DNA of 64,000 bases from Meconema thalassinum (taxonomy: Eukaryota > Arthropoda > Insecta > Orthoptera > Tettigoniidae). Positions 1-9,836 of the stretch are shown one piece after another. Each line of letters begins with the position of its first letter. Within the stretch, counting starts at the first letter, position 1. The stretch spans positions 1,502,096,545 to 1,502,160,544 of the forward strand of contig OX336388.2 in NCBI GenBank assembly GCA_946902985.2, written 5' to 3'. Under the pieces are notes generated by a model. That model had not been told where the DNA came from. It worked only from the letters and a program-made list of their open reading frames with translations, and did no database searches. The position numbers were made by a program, and so were the translations under genes.

Positions 1-346
1 ATTCGGTTTCACCATGTTTGAATAGATAGGGGGAATCGATTTGCACACATACTGTACATGGCCGCCATCCACAAATTATTAGGCTGATTACCTTGTAGTT
101 TTGTCAAAAGATTCTTCATGCACAAAGGAATAATGTTGAAAAAATTGGTAGAGATCAGATGATTAGGTTGGTCGTAATTTGATTTAAGCTTTTAACATTT
201 GGGAGGCCGCCATTACGTTTTCGTCAAGATGGCGGCGATATAAAACATGAGTTGCCCTTAGCTAGTGCTATCTCTGTACCAAATTTCGTTCAATTCGGTT
301 TCTCCGTGTTCGAATTGATAGGGGGGACACACATTCAGAGTACACT

Positions 347-391
<45 letters not shown>

Positions 392-476
392 ACTCACAGA
401 CAGACACACAATTTTTCGCCCTGTGTTGATCTCATATGTCTACTTTCATTTTTTGCAAAAATCGTAAGTAGGCTAA
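1..476 (-). mobile_element. Family A rolling-circle-like element, 5' part
   Basis: Read on the minus strand, the element starts near 476 with the family's 5' hairpin, in which a CTACTT arm pairs with GAAAGTAG around an AT-rich core. A (GT)n tract follows (plus-strand CA repeat at 349-390), then degenerate units of the 293-bp sequence that is tandem at 29.6-32.0 kb. The rest lies outside the window. The architecture (subterminal inverted motif, microsatellite, tandem units, short 3' stem-loop) resembles Helentron-associated non-autonomous elements such as Drosophila DINE-1. That family assignment is inference; membership of the local repeat family is directly visible. Confidence 0.6.
349..390. 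repeat. (CA)n microsatellite
   Basis: Nearly uninterrupted CA dinucleotides. It is the microsatellite core that every complete family A element in this window carries just inside its 5' hairpin. Confidence 0.9.
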
Positions 477-1925
477 AATTAGATGTTCAGGAAAGAACAT
501 ATAGCCTACTTTCTCCTAAATATATGGGTATAGTTATAACTCTTTGTCCTCATCACCTCCTATTTTCTTCCTATTCGAAATGCAAATTGGAACACTGGAT
601 TTGAGCAGCGGCGTTCCAACATAGTTTATAATTTACCCCAATATTTTGCAATTTCATCAGCAAACACTCCAAACAACGTAGGAATTCAGTATACTAACAC
701 CGACTACTAACAATAATTGTAACTTCGTTGGTCTAAACGTATCACTGGGAGAAACATTTTTTAATATACCTACTGCACATCTAATTTTTAGTCGTGCCTA
801 TACCTGGCAGTGCGTTCTATCGGCAACAAGAGGCAATTTTGTATAACACCGCTGGCATGGGTTCACTAACTGGCCGGTATAGAGTGCAGCTCGCATCTAG
901 TAGGCAGTGGATATCTCCCGCATACTGTAGTTCAACTAGTTGCTCGTAGATGTCACTCCTGCAGATCCATTGGAGAACTTTGTTTTAATTAAATATATAT
1001 TTTCCATTGCAAAATGCACAATATAACGCTCAATTGTATAACGTCTCAGTACTCAAAAAACAATGAATATAAAAAAATCAAACCAAAAAAACACAACTCT
1101 GTTAGGATTAGAATCCCAGCCGGCCGGGTGAGAGCCCAACGCTGTAACCACAGACCTAATTATGTCCTCCCAAGTTTAATGTTATCAATCGATTTAGATA
1201 CAAAGTCTTAGCAAATAGTGACTTTGACTAAACGATTTCTTCACTGGAGTATATTTGAAACGAATTTCATTTCATGCAACGTTCATATTATTTCTATCTG
1301 TAGGCTATATTGCATGCAACATACTCAACTTAGTGAAATATAGGGCAGAACGTGAGATCAGCTGCCATCTTCTCTGTAACCGAGACGGCTCAGCTTTTTA
1401 AAGCCACTTCTGCACTATAATATTACATTATAAACTTTTAATTTCGAACGGGCCAAGTCCTCTAGAACAGTTTAAACGATTCTCGGTTCGTTAATCGGAA
1501 CTGGTGTCATGTTATGGATTATAAAGTTTGCATTATTCACACGGTCACCATCCGGAAATGGTAAGGCTGATGATCTTGTCGTTTGGGCACAAGACGCGCC
1601 CCATATGAAGGTATGTTGTTACCAAATTTGGTGAAGATCCGATGATTGGTTTGGTTGTAATTTAATTTTAAGTGTTGACCATTTGAGTGGTGCCATTACG
1701 TTTTGGTAGAGATGGCGGCAATATAAAGCATAACACTGAGGTGCGCTTTGCTAGTGCTACCTCTGTACCAAATTTCGTTCAATTCGGATTCGCCGTGTTT
1801 GAATTGATAGGGGGGCAGAGTACATGCAGAGTACATACACACACATAGACAGACACACAATTTTTGGCCCTGTGTAGGTCTCATAAGTCTACTTTCATTT
1901 TTTGCAAAAATCGGATGTAGGCTAA
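477..1925 (-). mobile_element. Family A rolling-circle-like element, full length
   Basis: Both ends are visible on the minus strand. The 5' hairpin lies at 1880-1924. The 3' end at 477-515 holds the GAAAGTAGGCTATATG motif followed by a stem-loop (TGTTCT...AGAACA type). It abuts the preceding family A element head to tail. The interior includes a tRNA-like module (1095-1165) also found at the equivalent place in the copy at 35702-37837. No ORF of substance, so non-autonomous. Assignment to Helentron-like elements is inference. Confidence 0.6.
1095..1165 (-). other. tRNA-like module inside family A element
   Basis: On the minus strand a tRNA-like string runs from an A-box-like AATTAGGTCTGTGGTTACAG to a B-box-like GGGATTCTAATCC. 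Flanking sequence aligns with the module at 36565-36640 of another family A copy. No acceptor-stem pairing is apparent, so it is not a functional tRNA gene. It may be a relic pol III promoter. Confidence 0.45.
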
Positions 1926-2012
1926 TATACGTTTTCTTTACCGTTGAGCCAGTCACAGTCGGGGAAGAATGAAGTAGCCATATCCTTCACTACATTTACA
2001 TTTGTCTTTATT

Positions 2013-2498
2013 ACCCCTTGCACTTCAGCCCATGAAGGGCCTAGGCCTACCAAGCGACCGCTGTCCAGCCATTTGGCCTGCAGATAATGGGGTGACGCGT
2101 GGTTAGCGCGTCGAGTCCCCTCAGCCGTTAATATTGGTCTTTCGTGACCGTGGCGCTGCCTCAATGTCAGACAGCTACTCAATTATCCTCACGATGCTGA
2201 GTGCACCCCGTTCCAGCCCTCACGTCAGTTTCTAAAATTTATCCTGGCGAAGTCAGCTGGCATTTGAGGGTGCACAAATGCGAGGGAGTCGTGTCAGTAG
2301 ATTTACTGGCACGTTAAAGATCCTCTTCGGGGCAAAATTCTGGTACCCCGGCGTCTCTAAAAGCCTGAGTATTTAAAAGAGACGTAAAACCAATAACATT
2401 ATTATTATTAGTTTCTAAAATTCTTGACGGAGCCGGGAATCGAACCCGGGGCCTCCGGGTGAGAGGCGGGCGCGCTGCCCCAACACCATGGGGCCGGC
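2013..2498 (-). mobile_element. tRNA-derived SINE, with a second SINE nested in it
   Basis: Minus-strand SINE. Its tRNA-derived head lies at 2425-2498 and includes a B box, GGTTCGATTCC. The body is flanked by a perfect 17-bp target duplication, TTACATTTGTCTTTATT, at 1996-2012 and 2499-2515. It is interrupted at 2240-2422 by another SINE plus that insert's own duplication. The uninterrupted host SINE would be about 300 bp. Confidence 0.85.
2240..2409 (+). mobile_element. 5'-truncated SINE nested in another SINE
   Basis: Plus-strand copy of the SINE seen more completely at 37315-37591 and 50538-50765, but lacking the tRNA head. It ends in an ATT-rich tail. The flanking duplication AGTTTCTAAAATT occurs at 2227-2239 and 2410-2422, inside the body of the host SINE. 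Truncation at the 5' end and a 3' tail are expected of LINE-mobilised SINEs. Confidence 0.85.
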
Positions 2499-2572
2499 TT
2501 ACATTTGTCTTTATTCGTGTAAAATTCTTAAGTGTTACCTAAATTGAACACTTGCTTAAGCAAATGCATTAA

Positions 2573-3302
2573 CCCCCCAGGGGCTCACATCTAGTGGGAC
2601 GTGGGTTGGCGACCACGGGGCCCCAGCTGAGTCCGGCATTGCTTCCACTTAGGCTACTTGTGCCGGGCTCCTCTCCATCTTCTTTCCTGTCGACCTCACT
2701 TGGTCAACTCTTGTTCTCCTCCGACCCCGACGGTATTAGGGTATCCGAGGCCTAGGGAGTCTCTTCCTTTCCCGCCTTAATTGGCCCTTGTCTCATATTT
2801 TCTGATACCCTCCTTCTGCGAGGGGTCAACCTTCTTTTTCCTTTCATGTTATCTCCTGTCTTCTACTCAAGGCCCTCAAGGAGACAGGGTGTATGTAGCC
2901 CCACCACTTCTTGTGCACCCTGGATATTGCTACACCCTCAAAGGCTCACGGCTGGTGAGTTCGGGAGTTGGCGACCCCGAGGGATTCCTGAGCTGGGTCC
3001 GGTTTTCCCCCTTTTATCCATTACCTCTCCTCTTTCACATTCCCATCTGCCTTTCATGGCTCCCCTTCCTTCCAAGTCCCCCAATCCGCATTCTTCGAGG
3101 GTTGAGGGCATTTCTTTTCCTCCTGTCCTTTATTTGCCTTATTATCCTTTTATTTTCCATTTCTTCTTCTAGTATACAAGTTAGTAGTTACTTTTAGTTA
3201 TAGTTTACATTTCATTTTCATCTTCACGATCACCCAAGCCATTAGGGGCCGATAACCTAGATGTTAGGCCCCTTAAAACAACAATTATCATCATCATCAT
3301 CA
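2573..3302 (+). mobile_element. Full-length small retroelement with (ATC)n tail
   Basis: This 730-bp element starts GGGGCTCACATCTAG-like and ends with a GGCCGATAACCTAGATG motif, AGGCCCCTTAAAACAAC and an ATC repeat. It is flanked by the target duplication AAATGCATTAA (2562-2572 and 3303-3313). A second copy starts at 33853 and its tail is at 46493. Two overlapping frames at 2781-3197 are open but look like by-products of pyrimidine-rich sequence. No tRNA head is obvious, so it may be a non-autonomous LINE derivative or a SINE of another origin. Confidence 0.75.
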
Positions 3303-3479
3303 AAATGCATTAAATGCTGTCGAAATCCAAACGAGAATGTATAGATATTTGCTTTCATTGATTATGTCTCATTCTGCCCAATCCCCCCCACCATTGCAAT
3401 TTTGCCACCACTCATCACCCTCCAGAAGCAAGTCTTCGTTACGCCACTGCTACTACTACTCCTACTAGTAATAAAACAA

Positions 3480-3700
3480 TAATGTTGCCAGTCTGGGCTT
3501 TACGCCTCTTTTAATTGCTGTAGTTTTAGAATCGTCGGGGTGCCAGAGTTTTAGCTTGCGAAAGGAGATTATTAACGTGCCAGCATTTAAACATGTTTTT
3601 CAATGCCGACCGGAATCGATTCCTCAAGTTTCAGCACAAGAGGCAAAATCCTCAATGACGTGGGTCACACTGCCGGCTAATATCGTTCCGAGCGATAGCT
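3480..3700 (-). mobile_element. Diverged SINE remnant
   Basis: A degraded relative of the SINE at 37315-37591. It shares the sequence around the GCCGGGGTGCCAGA and TTAACGTGCCAG motifs and, on the right, a remnant of the tRNA head. No target duplication was found, so it is old or truncated. Confidence 0.5.
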
Positions 3701-3966
3701 CTTAATTCAAGTATTTTGACGGCAGGCTTAGAGTAAGTGATATGAGATAACTGGAAAATACGGGGGTGGGGCTTATGTCCAAAATTTAGATGTACCGTAC
3801 CGTACAGTATGTACAGCCTATCGGAGCTCTAAAACACTGGGGTTTCTGGAGTTCAATGCAGATGTTCTACCCTTAATCTTAGTGCATTCTTTGTACTGTA
3901 CCACGTTTATGCCCAGCGCATAGATTTAAATACCAGTCAATATTGAAACTGTGAGATGATTGTAAT

Positions 3967-4419
3967 GTAACTCTTTCAATGCTAGGTTTTCTATGTAGAC
4001 CTACTCCCCTGTGCTGGATTTTTGTCAATAATATCTATTTATTCACTGTCACTCTCGTCCAGTAAGTCATTATCCGAGTCACTATCAACTAAGAACTGTT
4101 CAATTTCATCATTGCGAAGGCATCTCCCCTTTCGCGGCGCAGCCATTTTGATTGTTGTAGCTGAATCACAGAAGGTCAACATTTCATACTTGCTAGGAAA
4201 CAAAATTGTTACGTAAATGCGCGGGGAAAAAAAAGTGGACTATCGCTACTTTAGAACTTCCTTGAACTTCTGGCGCACCATTTGACTGATCGGACGCTGC
4301 ACGCATTTTTACGGGCTTAACAAATTAAGCACCGCACGAAAATGTATGTTTACAGGTTTAGCACGGTCACCTTATAATCGCACAACGAATATTTACGGGT
4401 TTAGCATTGAAAAGGTTAA
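3967..4419 (-). mobile_element. piggyBac-type MITE
   Basis: The ends are inverted copies: TAACTCTTTCAATGCTA on the left and, on the opposite strand at the right, TAACCTTTTCAATGCTA (15 of 17 identical). The right end abuts TTAA at 4416-4419. The left end has GTAA at 4067-100 equivalent (3967-3970), consistent with one mutation in the TTAA target duplication typical of piggyBac. The interior carries a minus-strand start of a transposase reading frame. At about 450 bp it is a deletion derivative. Confidence 0.75.
4039..4146 (-). pseudogene. piggyBac-like transposase N-terminus, truncated
   Basis: A 35-codon frame begins with ATG at 4146 and stops at 4039. It encodes a basic start (MAAPRKGRCLRNDEIEQFL) followed by a Ser/Asp/Glu-rich acidic stretch. 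piggyBac-type transposases commonly begin with a short acidic, disordered region like this. It lies inside a MITE with piggyBac-type ends, which is the main support. The DDE domain is absent, so the product cannot be a transposase. Confidence 0.6.
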
Positions 4420-4549
4420 TTGAGCGGATAAAATACTCAGTGTTGTGAGAAGTACTAGGGCTGCGCTCCAGCTGAAATTATGCTCTTTTAGGGATCAAGT
4501 AAATATTTTACTATCGTACATGCCCTAGGGCTAATGCCGGGATGGTACC

Positions 4550-4808
4550 TACTGTAAGGCCAACGGCCGCCTCCTTCCCTCTTCTTTGCCTATCCCTCCC
4601 ACTCTTCCCCTCCCTTCCCATCCCTCATGAGACCCCTGTTCGCTTTGCAGGTGAGACCGCCTGGGCGAGGTGCTGATCAACCTCCCCAGTTGTATCCCCC
4701 AAACCAGATGTTCCAAGCTCCAGGACACTGCCCGTAGAGGTGGTAGTGGTGGGATCCTTCGCTGAGTCCGTGGGAAATATCAACCTGGAGGGTAAAATTT
4801 ACTTAAAA
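4550..4808 (+). mobile_element. SINE 3' part, 5'-truncated
   Basis: Matches the 3' half of the SINE at 43576-44060, in the opposite orientation there: GGCCGCCTCCTTCCCTCTTC, the GGTGAGACCGCCTGGGCGAG segment and the final GAGTCCGTGGGAAAT-like stretch. The tRNA-derived head is missing. Confidence 0.7.
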
Positions 4809-4885
4809 AAACAACATGCCCTTGGACTTTATAGAAGACAATCACAACGATTTGTTTTGGTCTCATTTGACGCAGCTTTTCGTGC

Positions 4886-5200
4886 CCCACTGTCCTGAGC
4901 TAATCGTTTCATCTCTACATAGCTACCTCATCCTACATCCGAAGCAATCTGTTTCACATCGCTAAACTTGACTTAACCCTACAGTTCATGTCTTCGATCC
5001 TTCCATAACTTCCCTTCTCTTCAATTGCATCGCCACAAATATCTCCCCTCCCCTACTTGTCTTAATACCGTACCTCTTCATTTGTTACTCTATCTCCTGT
5101 AACACCACATTTCAAACGCTTCTATTCTACTCTTTTCTGCTGCACCAACAGTTGTAGTTCACGGTCTGGAGTGTAGACTAAACTAATAAGGCTTTCAAAC
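4886..5200 (-). pseudogene. RTE-like LINE remnant, reverse transcriptase C-terminal part
   Basis: Minus-strand sequence parallel to the C-terminal coding part and 3' end of the LINE at 26883-27907, and to the copy at 52915-53410. It covers the segment around the MWCYRRMMKIRW-like motif and the end of the frame. Heavily mutated with no open frame. Strand and family come from alignment to the better copies in this window. Confidence 0.6.
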
Positions 5201-5919
5201 ATGACGTTTTGTACCATTCGGTATTCGAACTGAAGGCATTCCAACCTTGTCCAATCGTAGTACAGTATGCTACTAATAATGTACATATTATAAGCATACG
5301 TCGTAAGGAAATTGTTAGATTTACTTTGCGACCCAATCATGCTTCAAGATATACAGCGGCCGTTCATTTGTATTTCGCGCCCACTGCTTTGGCTCTCCCC
5401 ACACAAACGCTAGTAGCTGGATATGAGGGAAGCTGAAGGTTTTCTGTTACGTTATACTTCTATATTAAAGGTAACTAATGAAATATCGTACCGAATACTT
5501 ATTAAATATTATTTTTTACACCAAAGATGATAAGTTATACTTTAAAGTAGATGATGGTTGAAGAGAAATATAACTTCGAAATCCCATGGAAGTCATATGT
5601 GATATGCATTAGCTGCTCGCTATTATATATACAACTTTTAGTAGACCTCTTCTTCGGAAGTGTGTGCTAGTGATGGCACAGCTGAACATTGATCGCTCCA
5701 GGATATAGGCAGATCTGCTCAGTACAGTGTTGTCACAACACCGTTCTTTCGAAGTCGGTAAATACTCTCGGTGTCATGTCGCACGATCGAGTATGTACGA
5801 GACTTCACTCCTTCTCGAGTTACCGCGTTTCCTAAATTGGGGGGTACGAGGTCTCATTCAATCGCTTCCGTATACCGGCACTGCGGAAGCAGTCTGCCTT
5901 CCTTTTTAGCCTATTTTCA
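5201..5919. other. No recognised feature
   Basis: Unique-looking sequence. Short open frames exist on both strands but show no recognisable protein. I see no clear terminal repeats. Confidence 0.4.
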
Positions 5920-6345
5920 TTTATGAAACAAGATGTTTAGCAAAGAACAAATGTATGGGTATAGTTATGGTCTCAGTGCCCTTATCAATGTGCATAAGTA
6001 AAGTTGTGCAGGAAGGAGAATTCCACTAACTGCAGTAGGTTCTGCACAGAATGACAGTGAAATAATCTTGCACATTGTGCGTTTTAAATAAATTATAAGA
6101 AATGTACAGAGCCTCACCTCCACAGAATAGGAATTACCTGAACTAGCACCAACAAATAGCGTGCAGGTATTAAATCGTTTTGCTCTTTAGTTCAAATAAC
6201 ATTTGCTTATAACACAAACGCTTTAAATTAAAATGTATCGAATTATACTTTGAACTTCATTATATCATTCTTCAAGTTCGATGCGTATAGAATGCCAAAG
6301 GAAGACAAACCACACACGGACAAAAGGTGATCTCATAAGCCTTTT
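5920..6345 (-). mobile_element. Deleted family A element
   Basis: The left end matches the family A 3' terminal stem-loop in reverse, with the sub-terminal TGTATGGGTATAGTTAT motif. The middle (6120-6300) matches, in reverse, 36957-37140 of the family A copy at 35702-37837. The right end retains only a trace of the 5' region (GGTGATCTCATAAG). Most of the interior is missing. Confidence 0.5.
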
Positions 6346-6348
6346 TTT

Positions 6349-7528
6349 TAGCCTACTTTCGATGTATGCACCAAAAAAAAAAAAAACCTCTAATAAAATC
6401 TAAATGGCTGGAGCGATTTCAATGAAACCCGGTAAGGACAAAGTAGCTTACTATCTTGTACGACCCCGACCGTGCCCTTCAAATTTTATTACGTCTCACC
6501 AATCCAACATGGTGGCTAAGCGAAATATTTCACCGGCATTATATATCTCCGGAACAATTACTGATATCACCCTGAAATTTTGTACGATGATAAAGGCCAC
6601 TACTAGAAGTTCACCTATGTGACTTTCAAAAACTTGTTAAGTACAAAACGAACATGGCGGCCAAGTGAAGTTGAAACATTTAAATAGACTTTTCTCGCGA
6701 TTTAACCACCCGAGCGCAGTGAAACATGGTACAGAAAATGTACACATTGTAATGCACTGACATCTAATTTATTTCAATGTTTACATATCCTCAAGATGGC
6801 GGCTGTGCGAAATTTTAAAATTAAGTTTTTATTTCTTGTGTCCTAATCATGCGATCGAAGTCAACGTTTGAATAATCAACCTACGCAATAATCATCATCT
6901 AATAGTACATAACTCTATGGCCTACTTATAAAAACAATCTATCGTGGTGACCATCCAAAATATTTAGACAGTTCTCAATATCTAGCAATCTATGACAGCA
7001 ATCAAACTGAAAATGTGTTTGTTGATAAAGGCTAGTAACTTAAGTTAACCTTTGGTACTTTGAATAACCAGGTGAGCACAAATCCAGCATGGCAGCGACG
7101 CGAAATTTTAATATTTAAATAGACGTTTTGCGCGATTAAACTATCCGAGTGCAGTGAAACTTAGTACGGTAAATGCTTATACAAATTTTAATCCACTGAC
7201 TTCTAATTTATTTCAATTGTTTTCATAACCTCAAGATGACAGCTGTGTGAAATTCTAAAATCTCGTTTTTATTTCTTCTGTCCTAATCATGCGTTTGAAG
7301 TTTGAGTAATAAACCTACGCAATAACCTTCATCTAATAGTACATAACTCTATGGCCTACATACTGTATATAAAATCCAACATGGCGACCATCCGAAATAT
7401 TTACACGGTTCTCAATATCTACTAATCTATTACAGCAATCAAACTGAAATTTTGAATGTTGTTAGAGGCAATTAACATTATTAGGATATATGAAAATAGG
7501 GCATTTAGTTCTTTACGGAACTACTTGT
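6349..7528 (+). mobile_element. Family B rolling-circle-like element
   Basis: Begins TAGCCTACTTTCGATG, like families A and C. Its body has repeated AACATGGCGGCCAAG-type units different from family A. It ends in the stem-loop GTTCTTTACGGAAC and ACTTGTT, the family B and C version of the 3' end. No significant ORF. Related copies are at 38881-40346, 56023-56197 and 61455-62350. Confidence 0.6.
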
Positions 7529-7679
7529 TTCGCTTTAATTTGCTTTAATAATCTTGTCTTCTAGCAGCTCGTCGTCTATGGTGGCCGATGAATTATTTTT
7601 GACTATAACCTACTGTCCTAGCTCACGTATACATTTTAGATACTGATATACGGTACTTAAAATTATGATTATTGTTTAA

Positions 7680-8000
7680 TTTATTTGAGGGGCTTGGGGC
7701 ATCTTGATCATCAGCCCCGTGTGGTTGGCTGTGTGTGGAACTTGTCTGATGGTTATAAGGAACATTTATTCCTGTGTGTAACTGTATTCGTGGCAGGGAC
7801 GGGGTAGGAACCCAAGGACTTGAAGTAAGGTACTATATTGGCATTTTCCTGGAGGGAGTGTGGAAATACCCGGTGTCCACACTGATGATAGCCGCTGCCA
7901 TGGTCGGGGTTCAAACCTGCAATCTCCGGACTTGTTGCAGCTGGCCGCGCGGCCGTGGTGCATGATTTAACGTGCACGGCTACGCCACGGGGATTCAATT
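7680..8000 (-). mobile_element. tRNA-derived SINE
   Basis: Minus-strand SINE. The tRNA-like head is at about 7900-8000, with B box GGTTTGAACCC on the minus strand. The following body reads GACACCGGGTATTTCCACAC. No clear target duplication. The two overlapping open frames here (7753-7998) are by-products. Confidence 0.6.
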
Positions 8001-8119
8001 TATATCATCGGGTGTTTTGCCTCTGAATGTTAATGCAAAAGGTGACATCTGTGTTGAATATGTTACTTTTGTTTCGCTAATAAACAATAATTATTGAACG
8101 TGGAATATTATAAGTCAAG

Positions 8120-8340
8120 CATAGCCATGCGCGATAGGTCACGCTTCACGAGCTACAAGTTTGAAAGTCTGAGGTCTGAATCTGGGCGCTGATGGCGGCC
8201 GATAATGGGTGTTTCCCGAGAATTTTCCGCACTCCCTCCTGACAGATGATAAGACTACCTTATTTCAAGTCTCGGGGCACCTACTCTAATCCTCGACCCT
8301 AATAATTGCAACTACATACACTACTATAGTCACTACAGAA
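8120..8340 (+). mobile_element. SINE fragment
   Basis: Plus-strand sequence related to the SINE at 7680-8000, shown by GGGTGTTTCCCGAGAATTTT and the following ACTCCCTCCTG. The sequence after it ends ATACACAGGGCT, where the LTR element begins. The same motif continues on the far side of that element, so the LTR element appears to have inserted into this SINE's 3' flank or tail. Confidence 0.5.
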
Positions 8341-8387
8341 GCATATGTTATAAAACAAATTCCTAACGCACTCCAATACACAGGGCT

Positions 8388-9718
8388 TGTAACGTGTTTT
8401 TCGAGGGGTTTTATGCAACTGGCATAAGTCAGTAGGAAGCCATTCTATATTTATTTACGCGGCAAAGTGTTCAGCCAAGAGAATTTTTCATGGTAATTTA
8501 TTATTATTATTAATTTATTATAATTATTATTAAGGTATTTTCGGAGCATTTTATAAAAATTATTAGCATTCAGATAGGTTTTCTATGTCTTAAAATTCCG
8601 CTATCATGCAAATTATTACGAACGACGATATCATAGAAAATTATCTGATTACGGAATTTTACGGAGTTTTTGTCAGTTAGGGTATTTGAGAGAGATGACT
8701 CACTGGGAATTCGAGTACACGCTTAATCTTGTCGAGAAGCATGAGGCAATCTTGGGTCGCAAGGTCTAGAAAAGACGAATTGTTGGAACGGAACCCTCCC
8801 GCCGAGTGTAATGACCCGGAGGAGGAGAAGATCGCGTGGTGGGTCAGCCAATCAGGGGAGACGACGTAAGCTAGTTGGGACTGAAGAGTGGGGAGCCGGC
8901 GTGTGGTTATATCGTTCGACGCGCCGTGGAACGTGGACTATCTGTGAAATACTTGAGGTGTACGGTCGCAAGTGCGTGTCGCTCCGATGTTCAGGGAGTT
9001 AGCGACGAACTTTTGTAAAACTTGGTTGTACGAGTGTTTGGGTCCGAGGTACGGACCATAGAATTATCTAATCTACCAGAATATCATCAAATTCCGACGG
9101 AGATGACGACGTCCAGGAGACTGTGGGAAGCTCACAGCATCAGCAAGTACGAGGGAAATGCCTTGGCAATTTCCAATGGTAAGCGCAAATGACGCAGAAA
9201 TACGCAATCTCTCATTTTTCTTTGTTTTACATTTCATATTTCAGTAACTTCATAGCTTGGAAATAAGAGTAAAATCAATTTATCAGACTCCGTTTTCACG
9301 TAATTTTCTATCGGTAATATTCAAATCACAACGCTCCAATTTAAATTTTATAGTTATTATTATTATTAATTTTGCTATACTTGTTTTATATAATAAATTC
9401 ATTTCTTTTACAATGCAATCTTTGCTTTCAGTAGGTAGCATTAGATATAGACCAATTCCTTCTCCTGATACAATTGTTTGTTGGGTTAATGATCAAATCA
9501 TACCACGATCTGAGTGAATAGAGTCTTGAATGTGTTCTGCCAGAGCTAGACGTTGTTAAATACAAATTTAGATTTCAACATTGCGTTGAGGTCTTGGCGC
9601 CCATTAAAACAACATAGCTTAGGCAAAGGTAAACAGTTACATTTCTCACCCAACAGTTAGGAGCTAGCAAAACGTTTCATTTGTCGCTACCAACATGGGG
9701 CATTAAAAAGACGTTTCA
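8388..9718 (+). repeat. 5' LTR
   Basis: Direct repeat of 14519-15849 with TG...CA ends. The short frames in it (8811-9002 and 9257-9517) recur identically in the 3' LTR and resemble no protein I know. The LTR is expected to hold promoter and polyadenylation signals; I cannot place a TATA box with confidence. A splice-donor-like ATG|GTAAGC lies at about 9178. Confidence 0.93.
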
Positions 9719-9836
9719 CTTGTCGCCGACAACTTGGGGCTGAAAACCTAATAACATTTGTGGAAGGAGAAGGGTAGCCTATATATTTCTGTGCCTGTAT
9801 TTTGGGGGTTATTTGTCTGTATCAGTGTATATCATT

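Noticed and set aside
2781..3197. 138-codon hydrophobic frame that looks like a membrane protein
   Set aside because: It lies wholly within a retroelement bounded by a target duplication; the second copy at 33853 does not support a conserved frame there, and the hydrophobicity comes from T-rich sequence.
9719..9760. Primer-binding site TGGGGCTGAAAACC
   Set aside because: It starts 16 bases after the LTR and I cannot match it to a tRNA 3' end; left unassigned.
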